Assembly: GCF_002105755.1 (NCBI RefSeq)
Contig: NZ_CP020821.1
Coordinates: forward strand, 4,650,001 to 4,714,000
Origin: Mycobacterium colombiense CECT 3035
GTDB taxonomy: Bacteria; Actinomycetota; Actinomycetes; Mycobacteriales; Mycobacteriaceae
Reading direction: 5' to 3'
DNA: 64,000 bases
This document shows positions 28,636 through 37,934 of the stretch, in pieces (positions within the stretch are counted from its first letter, which is position 1; every line of letters begins with the position of its first letter). The translations under genes were made by a program, and so were the position numbers. Under the pieces are notes generated by a model. The model searched no databases and was not told the origin of the DNA. It was given only the letters and a program-made list of their open reading frames with translations.

Positions 28636-30804
28636 CTCGTCGACCTGCGTGGGATCCAAAGAGGGACGGACGTTTTCACGCGCCGTCGCGAGGTCGGCGG
28701 CGGTCACGTCGGTGGCGTCGATGGATCGGCGCATCGCGGTCAGCGCGGCCTCCCGCAGCAGCGCCACGCAGTCGGCGGCGCTGTAGCCGTCGAGCCCGGC
28801 CGCCACCTCGTCCAGATCGACGTCGGCGCTCAGCGGGATGGATTTGCCTGCCGTGCGCAGGATCTCGCCGCGGGCCGCGGCGTCCGGCGGCTCGACGAAG
28901 ACCATGCGCTCCAGCCGGCCTGGGCGCAGCAGCGCGGGGTCGATGAGGTCCGGCCGGTTGGTGGCGCCCAGCACGACCACGTCGCGCAGCGGGTCGACAC
29001 CGTCGAGCTCGGTCAGCAGCGCGGCCACCACTCGATCGGTCACGCCCGAATCGAAGCTCTGCCCGCGCCGCGGCGCGAGCGCGTCCACCTCGTCGAGGAA
29101 GACCAGCGATGGTGCGGAATCCCGTGCTCGCCGAAACAGTTCGCGTACGGCCTTTTCCGAGCTGCCGACCCACTTGTCCATCAGTTCGGAGCCCTTGACG
29201 GCGTGCACGGACAGCTGCCCGGTGCTGGCGAGCGCCCGCACGATGAAGGTCTTGCCGCAGCCCGGCGGCCCGTACAGCAGCACCCCGCGCGGCGGCTCGA
29301 CGCCGAGGCGGGCGAACGTGTCCGGATGCTGCAGCGGCCACAACACTGCCTCGGTCAGCGCCTGTCTGGCCTCGGCCATGTCGCCGACGTCGTCGAGGGT
29401 GATGTTGCCGACGCTGACTTCCTCACTGGCCGAGCGGGACAGCGGCCGGATGACGGTCAGCGCACCGGCCAAGTCCTCCTGTTTCAGCTCGGGCGGCCGG
29501 CCGTCGGCGCTGGCCCGCGACGCCGCGCGCAGCGCCGCCTCGCGCACCAGCGCGGCGAGGTCGGCGACAACGAAACCCGGTGTACGCGAGGCGATCTCGT
29601 CGAGGTCGAGATCGGCGGTGGGCACGTTGCGCAGCAACGACTCCAACAGGGCTTTGCGGGTGCCTGCGTCGGGAAGCGGCAGGCCCAGCTCGCGGTCGCA
29701 CAGGTCGGGGGCCCGCAGCCGGGCGTCGAGCTGGTCGGGCCGCGCCGAGGTGGCGATCAGCGCGACGCCCTCGCTGGCGACCGCGTTACGCAGCTCGCCC
29801 AGGATCAGCGAGGCCACCGGCTCGGCGGTGGCCGGCAGCAGCGCGTCGACGTCGGTGATCAGCAGCACGCCGCCGCCGTCGCGGACGGTCTGCACCGCCG
29901 ACGCCACGGCCTTGAGCCGGTCCTCGGCGCCCAGCGCGCCGACCTCCGGGCCGTCCAGCGTGACCAGCCTGCGGTCGCCGCACACCGCGCGCACCAGCGT
30001 CACCTTGCCCACCCCCGCCGGCCCCGACACCAGCACGCCGAGGTTGGCGCCGGCGCCCAACGTCTTGAGCAGGTGCGGTTCGTCGAGCGCGAGCTTGAGC
30101 CATTCGACCAGCTTGGCCGCCTGCGGCTGAGTGCCTTTCAGTTCTTCGACGACCATCTCCGGCTTGGCGACCTCGACCGAAATCCGCGGCGCGGCACCGG
30201 CGCCGGGCGGCACGCCGGCGCCCCAGGTGACCAGCGAGTTGGGCTGCACGCTCACCGGCCCGTCGGGGTCGACGCCGGTGACCGTGAGCAGCTCCGAGGT
30301 CCAGCTGATGCCGACCGCGGTGGCCAGCGCGCGGGTGGCCTCCGACGTCGAGGTGCCCGGGCCCAGGTCGCGGGGCAGCAGCGACACGGCGTCACCGACG
30401 GTGATCACCTTGCCCAGCAACGCTTGTCGCAGCGTGACCGGCCTGATCGACTGGCTGGCCAGCGCCGAGCCGGACAGGGTCACCGACCGCGCGCCGTAGA
30501 CGGTGACGGTGCCGACCACCACCGCGGTGCCCTCGCGCAGTCCCGCGTTGGACAGCGTCACGTCGTCGAGCAGCACCGTGCCGACCGGCGTGTCCGGGCC
30601 GGCCAGGCCCGCGACGGCCACCGTGGTGCGCGAGCCGATCAGCGACACCGCATCCCATTCGCGAATGCCAAGTGCGGCAATGGCATTCGGATGCAGTCGA
30701 ACGACACCGCGGCGGGAGTCGACGGCGGAGGTGTTGAGCCGGGCGGTCAGCGTGAGCTGACGGGCCGATCCGGCGCGGTGTACGTCGTCGCCGGAGCGAC
30801 TCAC
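28609..30804 (-). CDS. CDC48/VCP-like double AAA+ ATPase (Rv0435c-like)
   Basis: The 731-residue protein has an N-terminal CDC48-type substrate domain (LNTSAVDSRRGVVRLHPNAIAALGI) and two AAA+ modules. The first has Walker A GPAGVGKVTLV and Walker B LLITDVDAL, which lacks the usual Glu. The second has GPPGCGKTFIV and LVFLDEVDAL with intact sensor and arginine-finger regions (GATNRPDLID, LLRPGRLER). Only the second ring is therefore expected to hydrolyse ATP fast. GTG 30804 overlaps the pssA stop (GTGA). It is a probable protein unfoldase or remodeller, coupled to phospholipid genes. Confidence 0.9.
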   Translation of the reverse strand: MSRSGDDVHRAGSARQLTLTARLNTSAVDSRRGVVRLHPNAIAALGIREWDAVSLIGSRTTVAVAGLAGPDTPVGTVLLDDVTLSNAGLREGTAVVVGTVTVYGARSVTLSGSALASQSIRPVTLRQALLGKVITVGDAVSLLPRDLGPGTSTSEATRALATAVGISWTSELLTVTGVDPDGPVSVQPNSLVTWGAGVPPGAGAAPRISVEVAKPEMVVEELKGTQPQAAKLVEWLKLALDEPHLLKTLGAGANLGVLVSGPAGVGKVTLVRAVCGDRRLVTLDGPEVGALGAEDRLKAVASAVQTVRDGGGVLLITDVDALLPATAEPVASLILGELRNAVASEGVALIATSARPDQLDARLRAPDLCDRELGLPLPDAGTRKALLESLLRNVPTADLDLDEIASRTPGFVVADLAALVREAALRAASRASADGRPPELKQEDLAGALTVIRPLSRSASEEVSVGNITLDDVGDMAEARQALTEAVLWPLQHPDTFARLGVEPPRGVLLYGPPGCGKTFIVRALASTGQLSVHAVKGSELMDKWVGSSEKAVRELFRRARDSAPSLVFLDEVDALAPRRGQSFDSGVTDRVVAALLTELDGVDPLRDVVVLGATNRPDLIDPALLRPGRLERMVFVEPPDAAARGEILRTAGKSIPLSADVDLDEVAAGLDGYSAADCVALLREAALTAMRRSIDATDVTAADLATARENVRPSLDPTQVDELRAFAKAL

Positions 30805-31664
30805 GGCAAGCGCCTGCCCGGCTTGCGCAGGCCCAGCCGCGCCACCGACCGGCGGTTGGGCTGCGCCCGTCGAATCGCCCGCCGCGCGGCGCGGCGTTGC
30901 TTGGGTGCGTCGTCCCACGCCTCGGGGTGCGCGGCCAGCCAGCGCGAGTTGCGGATGGCGAACGGCACGTGGCACAGGTAGGCGACGATGATGACCCAGA
31001 TCAAGACGTAGGGCGCCAGCACAGCGGCCGCCGCGCAGATCGCCAGGACCGCCAGCAGCGGCGCCGCCCAACTCGGCGGCACCGCGACCGCGTGCATCTT
31101 GCGCATCGGGATCTTGCTGACCATCAGGATCGAGGTCCCGGTGATCCAGATGCACAGGAACAGCGGCGACGTCCACCAGCCGTCACCGAACTGCAGCTTG
31201 AGTCCGATGAGGCCGATCATCGAGATCGCGCCGGCCGGTGCGGGCATGCCGACGAAGAACTCGTGCGCGTAGGACGGCTGGCTGCCGTCGTCCTGCAGGG
31301 CGTTGAATCGCGCCAGCCGCAGCACCACGCAGACCGCGTAGAGCAGGATCACCACCCAACCAGCCGGCGACGTGGTCAGCAGCGTCACGTAGAGCACGAT
31401 CGCCGGGGTCACACCGAAGTTCACCGCGTCGGCCAGCGAGTCGATCTCCTCGCCCATCCGCGACTGGGCGTCCAGGATGCGGGCCACCCGCCCGTCGAGC
31501 CCGTCCAGGATGGCGGCCGCCGCGATCAACGCCATCGCGGCCTTGGGCTGGTGTTCCAGGGCGAACCGGATCGACGTCAGCCCCGCGCACACGGAGAGCA
31601 CCGTCATCGCGCTCGGCAGGATTTGCAGGTTGACCGCCGGCCGTCCGCGCGGCTTGCTGATCAT
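30801..31664 (-). CDS. pssA: CDP-diacylglycerol-serine O-phosphatidyltransferase
   Basis: The 287-residue integral membrane enzyme makes phosphatidylserine. The CDP-alcohol phosphotransferase motif is complete (DGLDGRVAR, then GEEIDSLAD with the last two Asp), at about residues 54-78. There are six or more hydrophobic helices and a basic C-terminal tail. The start overlaps the psd stop (ATGA) and the end overlaps the CDC48-like gene, so psd-pssA-ATPase is one coupled unit. Confidence 0.94.
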   Translation of the reverse strand: MISKPRGRPAVNLQILPSAMTVLSVCAGLTSIRFALEHQPKAAMALIAAAAILDGLDGRVARILDAQSRMGEEIDSLADAVNFGVTPAIVLYVTLLTTSPAGWVVILLYAVCVVLRLARFNALQDDGSQPSYAHEFFVGMPAPAGAISMIGLIGLKLQFGDGWWTSPLFLCIWITGTSILMVSKIPMRKMHAVAVPPSWAAPLLAVLAICAAAAVLAPYVLIWVIIVAYLCHVPFAIRNSRWLAAHPEAWDDAPKQRRAARRAIRRAQPNRRSVARLGLRKPGRRLP

Positions 31665-32383
31665 GGCAGCTCGGCCAGGACGGTCTCGCCGGCGATCGCG
31701 CGCTGGCCCACCTTCACCAGCGGCTCGGAGCCCGGCGGCAGATAGGTGTCCAGCCTGGACCCGAACCGGATCAGGCCGTAGGTGTCACCGATCGACAGCT
31801 TGTCCCCGACGTGCGCGTCGCAGATGATCCGGCGGGCCAGCAACCCGGCGACCTGCACGGCGACCACGTCCGCGCCGCTGGCGGTGCGCAGGTGCAGGCT
31901 GGTGCGTTCGTTCTCGGCGCTCGCCGCGGCCAGGTCGGCCGAGCCGAATCGGCCCGGCTGGTGCTGCACGGCGATCACCTCCCCGCTGACCGGCGCGCGC
32001 TGCACGTGGGCGTCCAGCAGCGACAGGAAGATGCTGACCCGCGGCAGCGGCGCGTCGCCCATGCTCAGTTCCGCGGGCGGGGTGGCGAAGTCGATCACGC
32101 AGATCTCGCCGTCGGCGGGCGCGACGATCGCGCCGGGCCGGCTGGGGGGCACCCGCGGGGGATGACGGAAGAACCCCGCGCAGGCCCCGGCGGCCAGCAG
32201 GCCCGCCCGCCGCACCCATCGGTGCCTGCGGCCGACCAACGCCAGCGCCAGCCCGGCGCCGATGAACGGCCGCCCGGCCGGATGCACCGGTGGGACCGCC
32301 GAGCGCACCAACTCCAGCGCGTGTTGCGGGCTGAAGCCCGGGTCCGAAGCTGAGGGGCCGATAGTGCGGGGGCGTCGTGCCAC
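31661..32383 (-). CDS. psd: Phosphatidylserine decarboxylase
   Basis: The 240-residue proenzyme of the short (archaeal/actinobacterial) type has [28 protein letters not shown] (catalytic Asp/His region) and the C-terminal cleavage site [12 protein letters not shown], where cleavage at Gly-Ser makes the pyruvoyl group. An N-terminal hydrophobic stretch anchors it. It converts phosphatidylserine to phosphatidylethanolamine, following the PssA step. In M. tuberculosis moeA2 precedes it; here an MFS gene on the other strand intervenes. Confidence 0.93.
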   Translation of the reverse strand: MARRPRTIGPSASDPGFSPQHALELVRSAVPPVHPAGRPFIGAGLALALVGRRHRWVRRAGLLAAGACAGFFRHPPRVPPSRPGAIVAPADGEICVIDFATPPAELSMGDAPLPRVSIFLSLLDAHVQRAPVSGEVIAVQHQPGRFGSADLAAASAENERTSLHLRTASGADVVAVQVAGLLARRIICDAHVGDKLSIGDTYGLIRFGSRLDTYLPPGSEPLVKVGQRAIAGETVLAELP

Positions 32384-32448
32384 GCGGCCATCTTACGGAG
32401 CGTGCGGCTGATTCGTAGACGCCCGCAGAGGGAACGCTCTGCGTCGAC

Positions 32449-33657
32449 ATGCAATCGAACGATCGGCGGGCGACACCGTTGCGCCGGGCGAAGGCCACGG
32501 TCACCGCCGTCTTCGTCGCGCACGGTCTGGTGTTCTCCTCCTGGGCCGCCCACATTCCCCACGTCAAGGCCGAACTCGGCCTGTCCGACGCGGCGCTGGG
32601 CACCGCGCTGTTCGGCGCGCCGCTGGGATCGGTGGTGGCCACGCTGCTCAGCCACTGGGCTCTGCCCCGCTGGGGGAGCCATCGGCTGATCCCGGTCACG
32701 GTGGCCGGCTATGTGGCGGCCGGGGCGACGGTGGGGCTGTCCGGATCAGAAGCCGCGCTGTTCGGGGCGCTCGCGCTGTGGGGGCTGTTCCAGGGGGCGC
32801 TGGACGTCGCGATGAACACCCAGGCCGGCACGGTCGAGCGGCTTGCCGGGGCGCCGATCATGGCCCGATTCCACGGCATGTGGAGCGTCGGGACGTTGGT
32901 GGGCGCCCTGATCGGTGCGGCGTGCGTCGGCGCGGGCGTGGGCCTGACCGGGCAGCTGACGGTGCTGGGGCTGGTCGTCCTGATCGCGGTGGAACCGCTG
33001 GCCCGCCACCTGATGCCCGACGCGGCCGATCCGGTCGCCGCGTCGCCGGGGGCGGGTCGGGGCAGGCGGGCGTGGATGACGCCGGCGGTGGCGATCCTGG
33101 CGGCCGTGTCGTTCGCGTCGTTCCTCTGCGAGGGCGCCGCCACCGATTGGTCGGCCAACTACCTGCGCGACGTGATCGGCGCGGGCCCGAGCGTCGCCGC
33201 GCTCAGCTACGCCGCCTACACGTGCGCGATGGTGATCACCCGGTTCGGCGCGCCCCGGCTGCATGCCCGGGTGTCCAGCCGCCGGCTGCTCCCGGCGCTC
33301 GCGCTGCTGGCCGTCGCGGGCATGAGCGTCACGCTGGTGGCGGCCAACGCCGTTGTCAGCGTGCTCGGTTTCGCCGCGCTGGGCGTCGGCGTGGCGCTGC
33401 TGGTGCCCACCGCCTTCAGCGCGGCATACGGCGCGAGCGGGGCCGGGTCGGCGATCGCCATCGTGGCCGCGACCGGTTGGCTGGGCTACCTGCTGGGGCC
33501 GCCGCTGATCGGCCATTTGTCCGGCCGGGTGGGGCTGTCGGCCGCACTGGTCACCATTCCGGTGATGATGGCGATCGTCGGCATCGCGATCCGCTGCTCC
33601 CCGGCCTTCGGCAGGGCCGACGAGTTCCACCGCGACGTGGCCACGCCCGCCGGCTAG
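32449..33657 (+). CDS. Major facilitator superfamily transporter
   Basis: The 402-residue protein has about 12 hydrophobic helices. SSWAAHIPHVKAELGLSDAALGTALFGAPLGSVVATLL is the first transmembrane pair, RWGSHR is a loop A-type motif, and GLFQGALDVAMNTQAGTVE fits the YbjJ/FucP-like sugar or drug efflux group. It reads opposite to its neighbours, with 65 bp to psd. Its TAG stop shares the four bases CTAG with the moeA2 stop (33654-33657). It is absent from this place in M. tuberculosis (from memory), so it is a likely insertion. Confidence 0.88.
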   Translation: MQSNDRRATPLRRAKATVTAVFVAHGLVFSSWAAHIPHVKAELGLSDAALGTALFGAPLGSVVATLLSHWALPRWGSHRLIPVTVAGYVAAGATVGLSGSEAALFGALALWGLFQGALDVAMNTQAGTVERLAGAPIMARFHGMWSVGTLVGALIGAACVGAGVGLTGQLTVLGLVVLIAVEPLARHLMPDAADPVAASPGAGRGRRAWMTPAVAILAAVSFASFLCEGAATDWSANYLRDVIGAGPSVAALSYAAYTCAMVITRFGAPRLHARVSSRRLLPALALLAVAGMSVTLVAANAVVSVLGFAALGVGVALLVPTAFSAAYGASGAGSAIAIVAATGWLGYLLGPPLIGHLSGRVGLSAALVTIPVMMAIVGIAIRCSPAFGRADEFHRDVATPAG

Positions 33658-34868
33658 CGCAGATCCCAGACCTGCAGGCGGGTCCCCTCGGGCACCTCGA
33701 CGACGTCCTCGGGGATGTCCAGCAGCCCGTTCGCCGACGCGAGCCAGCGCAGGTGATGCGACGCCGGCGGCCCGTAACTGGTGACCGTGCTGGCGTCGTC
33801 GCTCAGCACCGCGCGCCGGAACTGACGCTTGCCGCGCGGCGACGCCAGCGACTCGGCGAGGACAGCGGTGCGGTGCGGACGGTCGGGGTCCGGCAGGCCC
33901 ATCGCCCTGCGCAGCGCGGGCCGGATGAACACCTCGAACGACACCAGCGCGCTCACCGGGTTGCCGGGCAGCGTGACGATCGTCGCGCCGGCTACCCGTC
34001 CCACGCCCTGCGGCATGCCCGGCTGCATGGCGACCTTGACGAACTCCACACCCTGGTCGCCCTCGCGCCCGAACGCGTCCTTGACCACCTCGTAGGCGCC
34101 GGCGCTGACGCCGCCGCTGGTGATGATCAGGTCGGCGTCGCCCGCGTATCGGTCGATGATCGAACTGAATTGGGCCACTTCGTCTTCCGCGGTCGCGACG
34201 GCGACCAACTCGGCGCCGGCATCGCGCACCGCCCCGGCCAGCATGATCGAGTTGGACTCGTAGATCTGCCCCGGCCGCAGGGCGGTGCCCGGCGTCACCA
34301 GCTCCGAGCCCGTCGAGATCACCAGCACCCGCTGGCGCGGGATCACCGGCAACGCGGCGATGCCCAGTGCCGCCGCCAGGCCGAGCACCGCCGGCGTCAC
34401 AACCTGACCCCGGCGCAGCACGGTGGTGCCGGGGGAGACGTCCTCGCCGGCGCGGCGGATGTGCCTGCCGGCGTCGCGGGGCGCGCGGATCGCCACCACG
34501 TCCACGCCGCCGTCGGTGTCCTCCACCGGAACGACGGCCGTCGCCCCTGCCGGCAGCGGCGCCCCGGTCATGATCCGGTGCGCCGTACCGGGCCGCAGCG
34601 TCAGTTCGTCGGTGCGCCCGGCCGGAATGTCCTCGGCGACCGGCAACAGCACCGGCCGTTCGGGCGTGGCACCCGACGTGTCCTCGGCGCGCACCGCGTA
34701 ACCGTCCATCGCGGAGTTGTCGAAGACCGGCAAAGCCAGCTGCGCCACCACGTCTTCCGCCAGGACCAGGCCTTGGGCCTCGGTGAGCGGCACCGCGGCC
34801 GGCGGCCGGGCGCGAATCAACTCGGTGACGACCCGCTGATGTTCGGCGACTGAGCGCATCGGAGCCAT
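33654..34868 (-). CDS. moeA2: Molybdopterin molybdenumtransferase MoeA
   Basis: The 404-residue enzyme inserts molybdate into adenylylated molybdopterin. MoeA features are LALPVFDNSAMDGYAVR, GTAHRIMTGAPLPAGATAVVPVE, VLVISTGSELVTPG, TSGGVSAGAYEVVK and LPGNPVSALVSFEVF. ATG 34868 is chosen (MAPMRSVAEH); ATG 34859 is three residues shorter. It starts 11 nt after the SDR stop. The terminal stop is shared with the convergent MFS gene. Position and length fit moeA2 rather than moeA1. Confidence 0.9.
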   Translation of the reverse strand: MAPMRSVAEHQRVVTELIRARPPAAVPLTEAQGLVLAEDVVAQLALPVFDNSAMDGYAVRAEDTSGATPERPVLLPVAEDIPAGRTDELTLRPGTAHRIMTGAPLPAGATAVVPVEDTDGGVDVVAIRAPRDAGRHIRRAGEDVSPGTTVLRRGQVVTPAVLGLAAALGIAALPVIPRQRVLVISTGSELVTPGTALRPGQIYESNSIMLAGAVRDAGAELVAVATAEDEVAQFSSIIDRYAGDADLIITSGGVSAGAYEVVKDAFGREGDQGVEFVKVAMQPGMPQGVGRVAGATIVTLPGNPVSALVSFEVFIRPALRRAMGLPDPDRPHRTAVLAESLASPRGKRQFRRAVLSDDASTVTSYGPPASHHLRWLASANGLLDIPEDVVEVPEGTRLQVWDLR

Positions 34869-34879
34869 TATCTCCCGGG

Positions 34880-35818
34880 TCAGACCGGGAAGCTGACGCC
34901 GGTGAGCTCTTCGGAGACCGCCCAGAGCCGGCGCTGCGATTCCTCGTCGTGGGACTGCGCGCTGGACTCGACCAGCTTCGGGCGGCCACGTTGCTCGAGG
35001 AAGCCGGCCGGGCCGTAGTACTGCCCGCCCTGCACGGCCGGATCGGTGGCCGCCCGCAGTGTCGGCAGCGCGCCCATGGCCGGGCTCTGGAACAGCACCG
35101 GACCCAGCACGGCCTTCAGCGGCCGGAAGACGCCGGGCAGGTTGCGGGCCAGCTCGGTGTTGGAGCCGCCCGGGTGCGCCGCGACCGCGATGGTCCTGGC
35201 GTCGGCGTTGGCGGCCAGCCGCCGCTGCAGCTCGTAGGTGAACAGCAGGTTGGCCAGCTTGGATTGCCCGTAGGCGGCGATGCGGTCGTATCCGTGTTCC
35301 CACTGCAGGTCGTCGAAGTGGATCGCGGCCCGCAGCCGGTGGCCGAGGCTGCTGACCGTCACCACCCGCGAGTCCCGCACCGACAGCAGGTTGTCGAGTA
35401 GCAGCCCGGTCAGCGCGAAGTGGCCGAGATGGTTGGTGCCGAACTGCAATTCGAAGCCGTCCGCGGTGACCTGCTTGGGCGTCCACATCACCCCGGCGTT
35501 GTTGATCAGCAGGTCGATGCGCGGGTAGGCCGCGCGCAGCGCGTCGGCGGCCGAGCGGATCGCGTCCAAAGAGGTCAGGTCCAGCTGCTGCAGCGTGACG
35601 TCCGCGCGTGGGCTGGCGGCGACGATGCGCGCCAGCGCCGCGTTGCCCTTCTCCAGGTTGCGCACGGCCAGCACGACGTGCGCGCCGCGGTAGGCCAGCA
35701 CGGCGGCCGTCTCATAGCCGATGCCGGTGTTGGCGCCGGTGACGACGACGACGCGGCCGCTCTGATCCGGGACGTCGCCCTCTGACCAATTGCGGTTCTC
35801 TGTGTCGTTGGAAGCCAT
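34880..35818 (-). CDS. Short-chain dehydrogenase (Rv0439c-like)
   Basis: This 312-residue retinol-dehydrogenase-type SDR has VVVVTGANTGIGYETA, NNAGVM, the catalytic YGQSKLAN, and a C-terminal SVSEELTG-like AVSEELTGV. ATG 35818 (MASND) is preferred for length; an upstream ATG at 35836 adds six residues. It is transcribed ahead of moeA2 with an 11-nt gap. A clear paralogue lies 2.1 kb away (37935-38849), with the same order of motifs and near-identical blocks such as GFELQFGTNHLGHFA. The substrate is unknown. Confidence 0.88.
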   Translation of the reverse strand: MASNDTENRNWSEGDVPDQSGRVVVVTGANTGIGYETAAVLAYRGAHVVLAVRNLEKGNAALARIVAASPRADVTLQQLDLTSLDAIRSAADALRAAYPRIDLLINNAGVMWTPKQVTADGFELQFGTNHLGHFALTGLLLDNLLSVRDSRVVTVSSLGHRLRAAIHFDDLQWEHGYDRIAAYGQSKLANLLFTYELQRRLAANADARTIAVAAHPGGSNTELARNLPGVFRPLKAVLGPVLFQSPAMGALPTLRAATDPAVQGGQYYGPAGFLEQRGRPKLVESSAQSHDEESQRRLWAVSEELTGVSFPV

Positions 35819-35968
35819 GGCCCAAAACATACTCATCGGCGTCCGACCGCGCCGGGTCGGGCGACGGCCTCCCGAGGGGTCCTCGCCGGTCCCGGTATCG
35901 GCGCGGCCGCGAAGAAAACCGTTATCCGGACGGCGATTTGCTGGCGTTCGGCAAATTGGCCGGCCGCT

Positions 35969-36409
35969 TCACCGCGCCGACGTCGCCATCTGCCCGCGGA
36001 CCCAGGCGATGATCTTCGGCACCACCTCGGGCGCCTTGCTCATGGCGACGTGGCCGGTGCCCTCGATCAGGTGCACCTCGGTGTTGCGGCGGCGACGGAA
36101 GTCCGGGGTGTCGGACTGCGGGATGAAATAGTCGTCGGCCCCGTTGATCACCAGCATCGGCGAATCACTGTGCCGGGCAAGAAGATCGGAGCGGCTCAAT
36201 CGCTCCATGCCGGCGCTGAGCTCGTCGAGGTTGGGGGAGAAAAGGCCGTCGCGGCCATCGGCCCCGGCCTGCAGCGCTACGTCAACGGCGACCTGACGCC
36301 GGCGGCGTAGCAACGGCAGCCGGGCGGGGTCGTCGGCCCGCAGGGCGTGCCGCACGGGGCCGTCGGGCCATCGCGGGAGGCGCGAGGGACAGGCGAGCCC
36401 GGGCTCGGT
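35969..36409 (-). pseudogene. Alpha/beta hydrolase remnant lacking the N-terminal half
   Basis: The C-terminal half of an alpha/beta hydrolase is readable: GPVRHALRADDPARLPLL, then SPMLVINGADDYFIPQSDT (acid residue region) and IEGTGHVAMSKAPEV with the catalytic His. The most upstream start codon in the frame is GTG 36355, leaving 128 residues. The frame stays open upstream but soon loses resemblance, and no Gly-x-Ser-x-Gly nucleophile elbow is found in it. It is probably a truncated gene, dead unless a partial domain is used. It lies between two SDR paralogues. Confidence 0.65.
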
Positions 36410-36641
36410 CGCGGTAGCCCCGCCCGCCGCGCTGATAGCCGCTGACCCGGAAGGTGCCGCGTTCCGGCGCGGCCACCGCCGCCGCTGGGCGCGGCCGAAA
36501 GTCCGGTGTGCTCCGGGGTTTTGGGCGTTTGATCCGCAGGCTGATCATCACCGGCGCGCTCATCGACCAATCGATTCTTTGCCGCATCCAGGCCGCAGCC
36601 CGCTTCGACGGCTGTCTTGTCCGCACGGCCACACCCTACGC

Positions 36642-36662
36642 GCACCGCTCCGGGAGCGGTGC
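36642..36662. terminator. 9-bp hairpin downstream of the cupin gene
   Basis: GCACCGCTC (36642-36650), loop CGG, and GAGCGGTGC (36654-36662) form a perfect 9-bp stem about 50 nt past the cupin stop codon on the minus strand. There is no T-run, so it would be an I-shaped mycobacterial-style terminator at best. The flanking 36410-36711 region shows no convincing gene. Confidence 0.4.
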
Positions 36663-36711
36663 AAAGTCCAGAAACGTTACGGCTGAACAAATTTCAGATT
36701 AATGCAAGGGT

Positions 36712-37206
36712 TTACTGCACCCAGAAATTATCGTGGCGGATGAACCACTCCCGCCGCTCTTCGTCGGTCATATCGGCCAGGGCCGCAAAGCCTTCGAAGT
36801 AGGCCTCCCGCGGTGCGCCGGGTGCGAACAACATCAGAACCGACGCCGGCTCGTCGGCCTCGTTGCGAAAACCGTGCACGCCGCCCGGCGGCACGTAGAG
36901 GAAGTCACCCTGATGTCCGTCGGCCCATTGCGTGCCGTCGTACAGCTTCATCGTCCCGGACAGGACGAAGAACGCCTCGGACATGGCGCGGTGGAAATGC
37001 GCCGGGGGCCCGCCGCCGGCCGGGGCGATGTCGACCCGGTACAGGCCGTAGTCGCCGGCGGTGTCCTGTTGGTTGGCCAAATAGTGGTACTTGACCCCGG
37101 ACGTCTCATAGTCGGGCGGCTGATCGGCCCGCTTGAGCCAGGCGCTGATCTCCGGTTCGTCTTTGGTGTATCGGGGTGGTGGGTAGGGCGGCACGACGAG
37201 GGACAT
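36712..37206 (-). CDS. Cupin-domain protein
   Basis: This 164-residue single-domain cupin has motif 1 PAHFHRAMSEAFFVLSGTMKLYDG (His, His and Glu metal ligands) and motif 2 GDFLYVPPGGVHGF with a further His, so a metal site is intact. Homologues include small dioxygenases and sugar- or quercetinase-like enzymes; the activity is not predictable. It diverges from an M24 peptidase gene with 29 bp between the starts, so both promoters overlap. Confidence 0.85.
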   Translation of the reverse strand: MSLVVPPYPPPRYTKDEPEISAWLKRADQPPDYETSGVKYHYLANQQDTAGDYGLYRVDIAPAGGGPPAHFHRAMSEAFFVLSGTMKLYDGTQWADGHQGDFLYVPPGGVHGFRNEADEPASVLMLFAPGAPREAYFEGFAALADMTDEERREWFIRHDNFWVQ

Positions 37207-37235
37207 GCTTCCAGTGTGCGCATAGCATCGCCGGT

Positions 37236-37934
37236 GTGGACCGATCGACCGCCGAGGACGTTCGCGTGCACCGGCTGCTGGACGCCGAGCGCAAAGCCGC
37301 GCAACTGTTCGACGAGATCGAGCGGCGCGCCATGATCCGCCCCGGGCTCGCGGAAAAGGAACTCTCCGACCAGATCCACGACCTCGCCGGCGAGATGTTC
37401 GGGGTGACCCGGCACTGGCACCGGCGGATCGTGCGGGCCGGGGAGAACACGCTGCAGCCGTTTCACGAGCGCCCGCCGGATCGCACGATCGCCGACGGTG
37501 ACATCGTCTTCCTCGATCTCGGCCCGATCTTCGAGCAGTGGGAGGCCGATTTCGGGCGGACGTTCGTGCTCGGCGACGACCCGCACAAGACGGCCCTTCG
37601 CGATGCGCTGCCACGAGTCTGGGCGGCCGGGCGCGACCACTTCGCCGGCCATCCCGAGATCACCGGCGCCGAGCTGTTCGACTACGTCGTCGGGGTGGCC
37701 CGCACCGAGGGCTTCGAGTGGGGCAGCCCGATCGCGGGCCATCTGATCGGCGAGTTCCCGCACAAGAAGATCGCCGGCCCCGGCGTCGAGTGGATCATCA
37801 TGCCCGGGTCGAACAAGCCGATGCGCCGCACCGATCCGCGCGGCCGCACCTGCCACTGGATCCTCGAGATCCACCTCGTCGATCGCCCGCGCGGCTTCGG
37901 CGGCTTCTACGAGCAGCTGCTCGATGTGGGATAG
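37236..37934 (+). CDS. M24-family metallopeptidase (aminopeptidase P-like)
   Basis: The 232-residue pita-bread-fold protein has metal ligands FLDLGPIFEQWEADFG (two Asp), IAGHLIGEFPH (His), WILEIHLVD (Glu) and a final Glu near FYEQLL. It is shorter than full Xaa-Pro aminopeptidases, having the catalytic domain only. GTG 37236 (VDRSTAEDV) directly follows CATAGCAT-like AT-rich sequence and may be leaderless. Its stop abuts the stop of the convergent SDR gene. It could act as a creatinase-like hydrolase as well as a peptidase. Confidence 0.83.
   Translation: MDRSTAEDVRVHRLLDAERKAAQLFDEIERRAMIRPGLAEKELSDQIHDLAGEMFGVTRHWHRRIVRAGENTLQPFHERPPDRTIADGDIVFLDLGPIFEQWEADFGRTFVLGDDPHKTALRDALPRVWAAGRDHFAGHPEITGAELFDYVVGVARTEGFEWGSPIAGHLIGEFPHKKIAGPGVEWIIMPGSNKPMRRTDPRGRTCHWILEIHLVDRPRGFGGFYEQLLDVG

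Noticed and set aside
36454..36702. A possible 82-residue plus-strand ORF between the hydrolase remnant and the cupin gene
   Set aside because: The composition is low-complexity at the start, there is no ribosome-binding site, and the region includes the 9-bp hairpin; most likely non-coding.
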